Shown piece after piece: positions 30,904 to 43,039 of a stretch of DNA of 64,000 nucleotides. Each line of letters begins with the position of its first letter. Position 1 is the first letter of the stretch. The notes below the pieces were generated by a model. It was given only the letters and a program-made list of their open reading frames with translations, searched no databases and had not been told where the DNA came from. Source of the stretch: Serpula lacrymans var. lacrymans S7.9 (taxonomy: Eukaryota > Basidiomycota > Agaricomycetes > Boletales > Serpulaceae); assembly GCF_000218685.1 (NCBI RefSeq), contig NW_006763305.1:63762-127761 (forward strand), read 5' to 3'. A program made the position numbers and the translations under genes.

Positions 30904-31148
30904 TTTTTGAAGATAAGGACGGACCCGAATCGCTTGAAAAAGAGGTACACCTGCTAGATTTCCTATAAAGGCAATCAGCAGTTAGCCGGCAGTCGGGACG
31001 GAGCTTATTACAGTATCGCAGTTTGGCTTATGTTGTCCTGGTCATGAGTTTCACTGATGCGTAAATACTCAGCTAATTCACGGCTCTCGTAGCCAGCGTG
31101 CGCCTTAAAGCCTTCATAAGTTCAACCTGTTCCTTCATATCTGAGGCC
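30904..31148. promoter_or_regulatory. Divergent promoter of BCP1 and PUT1
   Basis: 245 bp between two divergent start codons; no clear TATA box. An in-frame GTG at 31098 precedes the PUT1 ATG but is not needed. Confidence 0.45.
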
Positions 31149-33323
31149 ATGTCCCGCTCTCTCTCTCGTCTCTCTTCCTTATCTCGTATCCAGACACCAG
31201 TGTCCGTAAGAGCTTTCAGGACACATGCAACACCGCGATATGTCCTATCTCGTCGCGTTACCCGACTAGGTCTGGCGTCTGGAGCCGTTCTGGGGGCATC
31301 GCTCCTCCTGGGAGGTCAGGTATACGCAGAAGCACCACCCTCAGACCCAGATTCAGATGCTCAAAGGCAGCCTACCCCTCTAACTTCACTTCTCAGAAGC
31401 TATGCTGTCTACTCCATGTGTTCAATCCCCATGTTGGTCGACTGGTCACCTACCATCCTTAGCACCCTGATGTCTATCCCTGGTATCAATCTCATCACAG
31501 AGGCTATCGTCCGTGCTACCTTCTTCTCGCAAGTACGCCCCAGTACTCTTCTTATAGTTGAATCAACTTGCTCATCGACGTTGTAGTTCGTCGGAGGCGA
31601 CACCGCCCACCAGGCAGTCCCTCTCGTTGAGCAGCTCCGCGCAGAGAACAAGGGTACCTTATTCGCTTACAGCGTAGAGGTTGATGAGAAAGAGGCCGCA
31701 GGGAAATCACAACACCGCTCCAAGAACCATCAGCCCGTGCACAAGCGCATTGTACAGGAGATGATCCGAAGCATCGAAGTCGCCGCAGAATTCGAAGACA
31801 AGTTCACCCAAGGTTCAGGAGCAGATAGGCGTACTTGGGTTGCTGTCAAGCTCGTATGTATCTAGTACTTCTTAGCTTTGGCGTCATACTATGCTCGGCT
31901 CACCGATGACTCGTTTTAGACAGCTTTGTTGCCAGATGCCCAAGCCCTAATTAACATGTCTTCGCATATCGTCAACATGCGCCCCGCTACATCTCCGCCC
32001 GTTGCGTTTCCTGGTACGACCTTGTCCTCGGATATGGATATTTTACGTCAGAGCTCTATCCCGGCCGGTTCGCCCGTCACCCAAGAGAACGTTATCGAAC
32101 TGAGAGACCTGCACAGCGACCTGGTAAAGATTTGTACGCGTGCACAAGAGCGAGGGGTCAAGATCATCATCGATGCAGAACACAGGTATGTCCTTGTATC
32201 TAATATAAACATGAGAGTACGATCGATCGATTATATGTCTTAGTTGGTATCAAGTGTGTCTTGTACTTTCCAAGTGTCATTTGTTGTTAACGCTTTCTAT
32301 AGCCCGCTATAGACGCAATCACTCAAGCGCTTATGGAGCAGTTCAATAAGCTAGCGCAAGATAGTTCTAAATCCGATTCCATACAGCCTTTAATTTACAA
32401 CACATACCAGGCATATCTTCGTCGGTACGTCTGCACTGCCCAAACTCCATAAGATGGTATCCAAACTCTGTGCTGTAACAGTACACCCGAACATCTCAAA
32501 GAGAGTCTACGAAGAGCCAAGGCAGGCAACTACTCTCTCGGCGTAAAGCTCGTGCGCGGAGCATACCACCCCCACGAAACCCACGCTCACGCCTCCAAAG
32601 CCGCCTCCGCAAAGTCCCTCTCCATCTCTCCTGACCCACACCCACCTGTCTGGTCCACTAAAGCCGAAACGGACAATTGCTACAATTCATGTGCAGAGTT
32701 GCTGATCGACCGCATCAAGGATGACATGACGAGCCAGTCTCGAGGGAAAACGCCGAGTTCACCTGCTCTTGGCGTGCTTTTCGGGACGCATAACTGGGAT
32801 AGTTGTAACCGTATTCTGGAAGCGCTTGTGAGTCGGGGTTTGGCCGAGAAAGAGAAACGAAATGGGGAATCGGATGAAATCGTCAGGATCGGCACCAACG
32901 TAACGGAGCGAGTCACATTAGGGCAGCTGTATGGTGAGTTCCTGATCATTTTCTGATTGGCCTACCTTGAATCTCATGACGTGTCATCATGATGCTGACA
33001 GGAATGAGCGATGCTTTGACGAATTACTTGGTAGATAAGACGCGGTCCTCGGCGCCTTTCGTTATTAAGTGAGGACTTTACGGCATCTTTGAGAGGAGGT
33101 ATTGACACGTTTTACTGCATATTCCAGATATGTGCCATACGGCGCTTTAGTCGAGGTGAAGGTTTCGTAAAATTGGCGACTTGATTTTACTGATAGCATC
33201 TCATAGGTCATGCCATATTTAAGCCGCAGAGCTATCGAGAACAAGTCTGTACTGGGTGATGGAGGCGCCGCTGATGAGCGGAGAAGAGCAGGCGCAGAGA
33301 TCCGCAAGAGACTTTTCGGTTAG
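31149..33323 (+). CDS. PUT1: Mitochondrial proline dehydrogenase PUT1
   Basis: FAD enzyme that oxidises proline to pyrroline-5-carboxylate at the inner mitochondrial membrane. Exons 31149-31532, 31587-31853, 31920-32185, 32244-32253, 32303-32424, 32482-32933, 33002-33068, 33128-33155 and 33207-33323 give 570 residues. The N-terminus is Ser/Arg-rich without acidic residues (MSRSLSRLSSLSRIQ), as in a mitochondrial presequence, then a hydrophobic segment. The TIM-barrel core shows KIIIDAEHSWYQPAID, YSLGVKLVRGAYHPHE, LGVLFGTHNWDS and the C-terminal YLSRRAIENKSVLG with the paired Arg that bind proline carboxylate. The exon coding for SWYQ is only 10 nt long. A Ser/Pro-rich insertion follows GAYHPHE. 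It is tail to tail with CAND1. Confidence 0.93.
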
Positions 33324-33573
33324 TTTAAGGGGGTAGCGGAGAATGGACCGCTAATTCGCTTGCATCTTAACTATTTACATAGGGGTTAGGCATATATTCG
33401 GGTAGAACTAGAATACCTTGTCTTCGGTTGCTTGTACACCTACACCATACACGTCATTTGCAAAACATGGATACAACGTGATTATCACTTGAGAAAGGAT
33501 GCATGGTACACGTAGTTGAACATTACAATACACTTTTCGCACCATTATCGCGACATTGGCCTCCCTTTCATAC

Positions 33574-36500
33574 TTAAGCGCCTACCAGGTCTTTGAACTC
33601 ATTACCCCATGTATTCGACTTCTTCAGGTCCTCCACGAAAGCATCAAATTTGGGCGATACGCTTGCATTGCTGATTTTACTGAGAGCAGCGACCGCACGC
33701 AACGTGCTCCGTTGAAGTTCCGCCGCACGCTCCAGATCTTGTTTCACTGTGTCCTTCGTCACCGTCGCACCCTTCATCGTCTTCTCCATCTGTGGCGTCG
33801 CGTCATCTAACCGTTGAGAGACAGACGTGGGAGCAACTTGAGAAAGACGGAAGAGCATCATGTGGCAAATCACTTTGATTTCGTCCGAGTCGTCCGACAG
33901 CCCAGGGAGGACCCGACTAAGGAATTCGTGCAAGTCAAGTTTAGAAAGGCACGTATCAAGCTGGTGACAGATAAGATTCAGTCCAAGGAAGGATGATAAA
34001 TAATAACAGCAATGAACAGACCAATGTGTACATCGTCTCGTAAGCAGTTTTTCGTGCTTCAAGACCATCGTCGACTTTGTGCGTCCAAGGACCCATTTGA
34101 ACAGTGCGAATCAAGTCTGGGTTGATGATAGTCTCCTTGTATAAACTTGGAAGAAGGGATGCAAGGTGTTCTCTGATAAGATGAGGTTTCGTGCGTGCTG
34201 CTGAGTTTAGTAATGACAAAGTCAACCGTCGGACCGTCTATGGACGCGTCATCAGCGATCAAAGAAAATGAAGGGATGAATATTATTTACCAAGTCCTTG
34301 TCAATCATCAACGACAAGAAATCCATGATGAGGGGAGCAAGAAGTTCATCGTAAGAAGTGGCGGATTCAGCTAATGTATATCGAATCGCTGATACAACAG
34401 TTGCACGAGCCGCAATGTTTTCATCGTGGATGCGAGCCTGAGAGAGTTTACGGCTGAATACGAGCAACACATCTTCGGGAGAGAAGACTTACATGAAGTT
34501 GTGGTAAATATCGAGATGGGTGAGTCGTTGTCAGTTTGCCCAAGCACGCAGCAGCAACATTCCGAGTACTCTCCTCAGCATCCTCAGAATTGTGGAACAG
34601 CGGAGCCCATAGCATGTCTGCTACACCTTCTAGCTGTCCATGTGAACAATGTGTGACCACCTAAAATGTACACGTCATCAGTAAAGTAAGAGTACATGGT
34701 AAAATTTCGAAACCTCTTTCAGGGCTTGCAGTGATAATAGTCTCTTCTTTGGGTCGTTTTCAACAGCTTTAACGATTGCTGGAAGAAATTGTTGAAGGTT
34801 TCCTAAAGCTATGTTGCCTATTGAAAGAGCCTTTTAAGACGTCATCAGACATAAACACCAGTAAATGCGTACCTGCGGCAAATGCAGCTGCTGTCCGGAT
34901 ATCTTCCTGCTCTGCAGCAAAATGCTCGATGGTGTTACTGAATATATCTTTCTGAGGGGACATATCACTGTCACGGATCAAAAATCTTATCTTGAGTATA
35001 CCAAAAAACCGAAAGGGGACCTACATGAACCGACCCAACTCCCCAACGATCAGCAGACTTAGAACGACAGTAGAAGGCTTGGCCTTGGACGTAGGCTTTA
35101 TGAAAGAATGAGATGCCGCAATAAAAGAATACGATACGATATCAACCAACCTTGATATGTTTCGAGTATTCTGCGATAGTTCCCGCTGCGACTGCCTGCT
35201 GACTCCTGACAACTTGAGCAATACATTTTGCCACATTCGTAGGGTTCGTTTCAGCTTTAGGGGCTTTTTCTACAGACGTCACGAGGCTGGGTACCACATG
35301 GGTCGCAATTTGTCTATCAGCTTGAACTAGAGCAGAGAAGAAAGAAAGAATCGAATCCAGAGCAGTGCCAGAAACCAGGGGCGAGTGAGCAATTCTGTAG
35401 ATGTCTCCGAGAACCTCGCGCTCTACTTCTGGAAACGTTACTGAAGGCGATAGCTCCAAGATGAGGGCAAGAATAGACATGGCTTGGGATAGAAGGGGTA
35501 TGTCAGCGGTGGAGACATAAACCTTGATCTGAGGTACAAGCGTCGGTGGGAGATCAGAAGGCACGCCAGATTTATACCTGCCAGCTAGTTGAGAGCTGCA
35601 CCAAAGATATAACAATGCTTCCTACCTTTTCAGAAGAACATCCAGAGCCACAAAAACGTCTGCTTTCCCGCTCCTTCCACTCTTTCTCATTAATACCATC
35701 AGCCATTCCACACAACCATTGACCCATTCGTCGTCGATGACTACATCATTAGCAACTTTGATCACGACCTTGACAGCCCCATTTGTAGTGCCCGACGTGC
35801 GGCAAATAGCTTGCCACTCTTTCCTGCCTTTACCTTTCACCGTATCCGTTGCACAAATCCACAAGTCTGCTATGCAGTCTTCTGCACAAGATCGAACTTC
35901 TGCATCCGTATCGTGATTACTCAACCTCAGCAAAGCTTCATCGTAGACGCGGTCAACCCAGTCGTCGTTTTTCACCGGTCTCATGGCATTGAGCAAGGAC
36001 GAAAAAACGCGGAAAGACTCGGAAGCAACCCGTGGGTGCCTCTCGCTCAGAGACTTCAAGAGAACTGGGGTCAGTGTCGGAAGAAATGCTGAAAATGTAG
36101 GCTGAGAGTGGGTGGAAAAAAGCAGTGCGAGGAAAGAAAGACAAGTCAAGTGCAAAGCTGACGTAGACGTTGATGGCGACTGTGATAAAACGCTCTTTGA
36201 TGAAGCGGTGATAGGCGTCATTTGAGCTGAGAGACATCCCGGTAAAACACCCAACAAAACGCGGAGCAGCTCAAATCCTGCTTGGAGCGTTGCAGGCGCT
36301 GTCCTGGGAGATTTGAGTTGGTTAAGAAGTGCTTTGGATAGAGAAGGTACTTGAGAACGGAGGAGCGTATATGGTGTTTCTTCTACATCCATCCTCTCCT
36401 CACTATCGCGTTTTCTTTTTCCGCGAATGGCATCGCTATCCTTGACCTGTGGAAGGCCACCGTATACACTCGTTTGATTGAGAAGGACGATGTAAGTAGC

Positions 36501-38147
36501 CCAGACTTCTAAACGGACAGTTTCCTCGCGGTCACCGAACCTTGAAATCAACACGGGGGAAACCTCCTTGTAGAGTGAGATGAGTAATTCGGGTCGCGTG
36601 ACTATGAGGGCTCCAAGCAGTTTTGTCGCACAACGGCGGATTTTGTAAGAAGTGTCCTCATCGTCGGAATACCTTGTTCGCAATTAGCTTTTGTGCATAA
36701 AGCGGTACATCCGTTGCACTCACTCATCAAGTTCTCCATCATCGTCATCGTCATCATCTGCATCAGCCATCTCTTCATCCTCGTCTGGATCACCACCGGC
36801 GTAATTCTGATTCTACAATGAGATTTCCTACTTCCTGTTAACACCACAGACAGCGTACCGGATCATACTTGATAAATTGGTTGCCAATTTGCACTATCGA
36901 GTTGAGGAATGGCGTGATTTCCGCTGGCGTTCTCAAAAGCAGTGCTTCCAGTGCCTGTCAGTCAGCCAGTCAAATGAATATAGTTTCTATCACGAGAAAC
37001 AAGGAATATGACCTGAATACACCCTTCCCTTAGCTCATCATCATCACGCTGCACAGCCTTGACGATGCCAGGTACAATGTCATTCAGGACAGGAGCAAGT
37101 TGTTGTGGTGATTGCCGGACGATAGCCGCAATAAGTTGAATAGTAGTCCGTTGCTTCTCGATATTGGCTGAAGCAGGCAGGAACGGCATCACATGTGTTT
37201 GTAATAGGTTATTGAACAGCTCTGGTTGAGCCACAGGGACGAATTGAGACATAGTAAGGATGGCGCGTTTGCGGACAGCTGGACGAGGATGCGACAATAG
37301 CGGAGCGAGAGCAGTCAGCGGCTGGGGTTCGAGGGAAGGACCAGAGACATGAACAGGGAAGCGACCAATGAGAATGGACAGAATGGACAAAGTCTCTATC
37401 AGAGCTTCGGGCGGTGTATCAGGCTGCAAATCAAATTTTAATCGTGTTCAGGATTCACGTTTGGACAGCACTTACGCTTGACACTTGCGCAAGTAATCTC
37501 GGTGCAAGTTTTGCGCATGCTTTGGAAGCGATCTTACCGTCGGGAGGTAACTCTGAGGTGATTGTCTTTAGCGCTGAGGGGTGACACTTGGTCAACGTAA
37601 TTTCTACAACGCAAGAGTCCTATCACACCTAATGCCGAGATATCCCTGAGCTCATCATCTTTCCCAACTGAGAAGTTGATCAGACTGTCTATAACAAGGT
37701 CCATCTGGCTTTCGCGAATGATCTTGATCAACTGTCCAAGACTTGAAAGCGTGGCGTGATTTCGATGCATCAGGAGCGTATCTTTTGGTAATACCAACCG
37801 CAGGCTCACCATTTGACCGCCTGGTTCTTAACCTCAGAGATCTTGTCTTCCACGAGTTGAAGGACTTGCTTGAGGACCTTGTTCTCGGTGGGTTCATCAC
37901 CCACAAAGGTATTGGGATCCTGTTTGATTTCGTTCATCAAGTCATTCAGTCCCATAAACCTAAAAAATGGTGTATTTTTTATCAATAAAATACGAGGAAA
38001 ACGCGATGCCTGTTGTATAAAACGCACCGGAAATCCTGGTCTGGGGACTGCATCTAAATTCTCTCATACGGTGAACACAATCGAATCATGCAACATCTTT
38101 GAACAAACCTTCTCTATGAGACTGTTCATGAGATATGTTTTCGTCAT
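33574..38147 (-). CDS. CAND1: CAND1 (TIP120), cullin-associated NEDD8-dissociated protein
   Basis: HEAT-repeat protein that binds un-neddylated cullins and exchanges SCF substrate receptors. On the minus strand, about 20 short exons give roughly 1,200-1,250 residues. The start (MTKTYLMNSLIEKMQSPDQD) is built from exons beginning at 38147 and continues as FRFMGLNDLMNEI. Family landmarks: the GKDDELRDISALGL repeat near the N-terminus, LSHPRPAVRKRAIL, DDDELREGCIQ, the acidic loop followed by YSDDEDTSYKIRRCATKLL, VSPVLISRFGDREETV, TPYTLLRSQVP, and near the C-terminus VQMGPWTHKVDDGLEARK, which is the beta-hairpin region that blocks the adaptor site. The stop follows KDLVGA. An extra charged linker (GKRKRDSEERMDVEE) lies before TPYTLL. 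I have not fixed all exon edges. Confidence 0.92.
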
Positions 38148-38476
38148 GTTGGCCGCGATTATAAAATTGGAAAGATCTAAGGATAAGAGGAACTGCAAGC
38201 GTCCTCAAGGCCTCAAGTAGGTGCCAGTGTACTAAGCCGTTCAATTGTGGCGCGCGTCAAACAAGTTCGGGTTACGGCACACAGGATGCATCCCGGCTTT
38301 AACACTACTTGTAACATTATACAAGATGAGATGTTCTCGTACTTAGGAAGTACATTTCTGTTATAATGATATAGTGATTATGAGTACAGCACAAGTAGCT
38401 ACTTGTATGAATAAGTAAAATGCTGAAGATGCGATTCGAAGAATAAACGACAGGTGCCGGACCTGAGTATGCAATA

Positions 38477-38975
38477 TTATAGCCAACCTCCCTCCTCCAA
38501 AAGCTTCCGTATGTGTGGAGTATCAGGTTTGATCTCTCCATTAAGAGGAGCAAAATACTTGCGGAGCTTGGTACAGAATATGACGGGATAGAAAAGGCCA
38601 TCTTTCTATTAATAAGATCATGTCAATCAACATGCTCACGACACGATACAAAGGCACTTGCCTCTCTTGTTTGTCCTAATTTCGGTTGCCCTGAGACTCG
38701 ACCGGATTGCCAGTTGCCCCCCGATGTACGTATCCACACCGAATCGCTAAGCTGTTGGGACTCACGTTAGCGACGGGGGGTGGCGGCACCAAGACATGAT
38801 CACATGCCTTGAATCGGTATGGCCATGAGTCGTCGAGGTCTTCTGGCTGAGACTCCACATAGGACGAATCACTGTCTGTGCCATCGTCATAAGTGGTAAG
38901 ATCAACTGGGTGGAGCTTGTTGACGGGTTGTGTTGCCCCCATGATACTTGATTTTCTTGACGCTCGCTGAGACAT
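38477..38975 (-). CDS. Uncharacterised small protein with C-terminal IKPDTP motif, read through two GC-AG introns
   Basis: Exons 38975-38808, 38751-38662 and 38605-38477 on the minus strand give 128 residues: an acidic Asp/Ser-rich N-terminal part (about 1-52), then YRFKLSDSVWIRTSGG, GRVSGQPKLGQTREK, LFYPVIFCTKLRKYF and APLNGEIKPDTPHIRKLL. No known domain; the VWIRT-GRV pattern looks like a small SH3/Tudor-type barrel, which is only a guess. Both introns use GC donors (AAG|GCATGT and GAG|GCAAGT), both are exactly 56 nt and both end in AG (CAACAG and AATAG). With GT donors only, no join restores this reading frame at the second junction, and only shorter introns (38 or 44 nt) do at the first. 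The gene at 6803-7479 is a divergent relative. Confidence 0.68.
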
Positions 38976-40427
38976 CACGGGGAAGCCGGGTATGAGAGAG
39001 GAGCGCTGAGCAGTGTACTCGTAATAAGGGAGTAAGTGGTAGTGAAGGGAGACAAGAGCTTGATGGGTTGGGATTTGATGGGCATGTCGAGGCAACCTTC
39101 CTTTGTCTTTATATAGAGGGTATCCGGTGTGGCATAGTCCTGCCACAGAGATGTGGTCAAACACCCTGCAAGACAATGATGTGATCTGCCTGATGATCCC
39201 ATAAACGGGAAAATCCACAACGGCGCTTTGGCACTCGCTCTGATTAAGACAATAATAAGTGGTCACTGGTCCTGGATATTTCTGGAACTTCCTATGATTT
39301 GTTTTGCACCGTTGTATTCAGTCGAATAATCCAAAGATCCGAGGATCCCTGTACAACACGCAATCTTGTGTGGACGGAAAATGCGACATGCCGGAGTATT
39401 ATCAAGCCAGCAAGTGATGTTCGGACAACATGTTGACCAATCGACCCCAGTAGTGATTCTTATTAGTGTTGATGGACCTCGTGTTGAGATTATGAAGATA
39501 CGCTCAGAGTGAGTTGCAGCATTCATGCCTGCCATGTGGATATGGTGCAGCGAGCACGACTATCGAAATTGGGGTCACCGCACAGTGCAGTGGACGTTGT
39601 CTCTTTACTCTTTTGCCTTACTGGTACTTGACCCCTCTCTGACGGACCATATTGTTGTTCCTTGAAGAGTGTTCATTTCCTTTTGTTTGTTCTGGCCGTA
39701 ACAGTCTTCATTCATTGTAAGTTCATTCCCAACCATTCACACCGACATGTCGCTCTATTTATCGATTCATCCCAGTATAACCCAAGTCCATGTGGAATGA
39801 AATCAGTACCTGCGTCCGTAGCTGTAAGACATTCTATATACCAAAAATTACCAAACATTCATCATGATCAGATCACGGTCCCGCACAAGCTTCAAGTTGC
39901 ACCGTGAGATGTCACATTAGTGTTACTCCTGTGCTTAGCCTCCCTTCTCAGGCTATGCACCCTCTGCAGAGCCACTGAAGCAAGGATCGAGCCGTATCAG
40001 AGCCTTTTGAAAGCGACTTTCCGAGTCATTTGGCGCCTGATAACAATCTGCCAATCTGTATGTCATTGGTACTGGAAGGTAAGCATCGGTTCTCGTATTA
40101 TGCTGCCGTTGTGATATCTCCACAAGCCATTGTGAAGTCACTAATCATAAAGTCGATGGAATCCTCCAAGTGTGAGCGCATGGGAGCAAGTTGAGGGTGA
40201 TACGACATCAAGGTACTTACCTGATGACATCCCAGTTCATTTAAAGTTGTAGACTCTCACATGTGTAACGCGTTGACGCTCAATGGAATGAAATATATAA
40301 ATTCCCCTTCTAATCATCAGCCAAAGGAGAGTATCCAGATTCGGACTCTGCTTATGTCATAAAGCACTGTACCCAAGACCAACAACCTGAACGCCCTAAT
40401 CTCTCCACCACACCAAGCCTCCCATCC
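38976..40427. other. 1.45-kb intergenic region before VPS4
   Basis: No gene recognised. A plus-strand frame at 39662 starts with a signal-peptide-like sequence (KSVHFLLFVLAVTVF) and a good GTAAGT donor after it, but has TTG instead of ATG and no acceptor that keeps it open; it could be a dead secreted-protein gene. Confidence 0.4.
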
Positions 40428-42216
40428 ATGGCCAACTCCTCCACCACACTCGATGTAAGCCACTCCATCCCGCACGTCCAGCCCACCCACTGACACCCTC
40501 ACAGAAAGCCATCGAGCTCGTCCAACGTGCCATCGAGGAAGACGTCAAGCAGAACTACGCCGAGGCTTCCAAGCAGTACCAGAATGCCCTCGACTACTTC
40601 ATGCTCTCTCTCAAATGTCAGTTTTGCCCCTCACTTTTCCTCTCCACGCCCCCCAGTGCCACTCACGCCTCCTTCCACAGACGAGAAAAACGACAAGTCA
40701 AAAGTCCTCATCCGCACCAAGATCAACGAATACCTCCAGCGCGCAGAGACGCTGAGCAACCATCTCTCAGCAGAGAACGAGAAGCGGGCGCGCAAGGCTG
40801 TAGGAGCGGATGGCACCGTCAGCGGTGGCCCTGGGGGCGGCGGAAAGAGGTACGCTCTCTCCCTCTCTCGTGTCGGATATCCCCCTTTTGGGTGGGTGTG
40901 ATCACCGTGATCTCATGACGGCGTCCTTCAACAGCAAGAACGGTGAGGACGACGACCAAGATCCAGAGCTCAAGAAGCTCCGAGCGGGCCTCTCCAGCGC
41001 CATCCTCGCCGAAAAACCAAACGTGAAATGGGACGACGTCGCAGGCCTCGAAGGCGCCAAAGCCTCTCTCAAAGAAGCAGTCATCCTACCCATAAAGTTC
41101 CCGCATCTATTCACCGGAAAACGCACGCCGTGGAGAGGCATCCTGCTCTATGGACCACCCGGCACGGGAAAATCGTACCTTGCCAAAGCCGTAGCAACGG
41201 AAGCAAAAAGCACCTTCTTCAGCGTCAGCTCCAGTGATCTGGTCAGCAAATGGCAGGGTGACTCGGAAAGGTAGGACGTCGCGATGTCTCCCCGCTGGTG
41301 AGACACTTCCCTAAACCTGATCCCAGACTCGTCAAAAACCTGTTTGCGATGGCACGGGAAAGCAAACCGGCGATCATCTTCATCGACGAAGTCGATTCGC
41401 TCGCGGGGACGCGTAACGAATCAGAGTCGGAAGGTTCACGGCGTATCAAGACGGAGTTCTTGGTGCAGATGAACGGTGTGGGGCATGATGATACGGGCGT
41501 TCTGGTGCTCGGGGCTACTAATATCCCATGGCAGCTTGATCCCGCCATCAAACGACGGTATGAATCGTTCAATCACACATGCATCATTCAACCCAACTCT
41601 AACATCTCATCAGATTCGAAAAGCGTATTTACATCCCACTACCAGGCCCAGATGCGAGGAGACGCATGTTCGAAATCCACGTCGGCTCAACGCCATGCGA
41701 GCTCTCGCAAAAAGACTATCGGGTCCTAGCAGACCGCACCGAAGGGTGAGCCGCCACTCCCCTCCTCACAGCCTTTTCTCTCACCTGACGGCCCCCCTCC
41801 CCCAGGTACTCCGGCTCTGATATCTCCATCGTCGTACGCGACGCCCTCATGCAACCCGTCCGCAAAGTCATCTCCGCCACCCACTTCAAACCCCTCCCCT
41901 CGGACGACGACGAGTCGAAAGAAAAATGGACGCCCTGCTCGCCCGGCGACGCCGACGCGGTCGAAAAATCGTGGTCCGAGGTGGAGTCCGACGAGCTCGT
42001 CGAGCCCCCGCTCCGCCTCGCCGACTTTATAAAGTCGCTCGAGAGCGTGCGGCCGACGGTGAGCGAGAAGGATATCCGGCGCCACGACGAGTGGACGAAA
42101 GAATCCGGTACGTTCTAGTCTGTCGCTGTGTGCTTGGCGGCTTTCGGGAGGAGAGCGGAGGGGAAGGGTGTGATCGCTTACTTTGGGTTGTTTTTGCAGG
42201 TAACGATGGGGCATGA
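40428..42216 (+). CDS. VPS4: VPS4, AAA ATPase that disassembles ESCRT-III
   Basis: Hexameric ATPase that removes ESCRT-III from membranes at the end of multivesicular body formation. Exons 40428-40454, 40505-40616, 40681-40849, 40935-41270, 41327-41557, 41614-41745, 41806-42107 and 42200-42216 give 441 residues. Domains: N-terminal MIT helices (about 5-80, [18 protein letters not shown]); a Gly-rich linker (GGPGGGGKS); AAA core with Walker [14 protein letters not shown], pore loop [15 protein letters not shown], Walker [15 protein letters not shown] and sensor/arginine-finger region [20 protein letters not shown]; the Vta1-binding beta domain (about 375-400); and a C-terminal helix (DWIKS-like [19 protein letters not shown]). 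The last exon is only 17 nt and codes for the terminal NDGA. Confidence 0.95.
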
Positions 42217-43039
42217 TCTGGGGGCGCGGCGTCGCTGGCTGGGAAAAGTCTTGATCTATACCCATCTGTCATGTCGAATGTCCTTTTTTTGTTTTCTGTT
42301 TCTGTTTCTGTTTCTGTTTCTGTATTCCGGGATCCCTGTACAAGGCTATCGTCGGGGCGGCGCACAGCCATCCTTGACCGCCCTTCTTTCCACTCTTTCC
42401 TTTCATCCATGCTTTAGAGATCTATTCCATCACCGTCCGTTCCTCACCTGCCCCTCGTTGCCATCTTAATCGCGTCTCATCCACGCTTCACTACCGTACC
42501 ACCCACTTTATATCGCACACTATTCAGAGCATCATAAAATATCAATATATGGTATGAATGAAAGTATCTCATTTTTGCCAAACAGAGGGAGTACGACAAG
42601 TATGGTAAGTGAAGACGATGAAGGAAGGAAAGAAAAAACATGACAGGGTGATAAGGCGAACAAAAAAAAGGGCGGGGGCGGGGAGGAGAAACATCGAACG
42701 TCTGACAGACGCGACGAGCTGGATAGACCCACTCGAGGGATAGACGTCTGGGGCTCGATAGGCGGAACGGAACGGGACTCCATCATCATCACGCAACCTC
42801 CCCTCCTCCCACGTCGAGGCAGCAGGGCAAAAAAAAAACGCATGTGCGGCACAAAAAGCATGACTATTAGTAATGTAACACACACACACACGCAAGGCAG
42901 CAGCACGCCCCCCGTCCTTTCATCTCGAGGCCAACTTGAGCGCTTGAGCCCCCACCACCACCACCACGCCGCCCCACATCATCACCTCAGCCGCCCCCAC
43001 CTCTACGCATCGCCACGCAAAACACAAAACAGGGCCCCG
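42217..43039. other. Convergent 3' region between VPS4 and the kinase
   Basis: 823 bp without a recognised gene. It contains simple repeats: TTTCTG units at 42293-42322, an (AC)7 tract at 42878-42891 and a CAC-rich stretch at about 42950-42970. Confidence 0.5.
42293..42322 (+). repeat. TTTCTG microsatellite, five perfect units
   Basis: Five uninterrupted copies of TTTCTG, 30 bp, downstream of VPS4. Confidence 0.9.

Noticed and set aside
38676..39266. 196-codon minus-strand frame without introns
   Set aside because: Its end (after PPPPVAN) loses the conserved VWIRT and IKPDTP parts, which are recovered only by splicing; its upstream half lies in promoter sequence.
39662..39907. Signal-peptide-like plus-strand frame
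   Set aside because: It begins with TTG, not ATG, and I could not find an acceptor that keeps it open after the GTAAGT donor.
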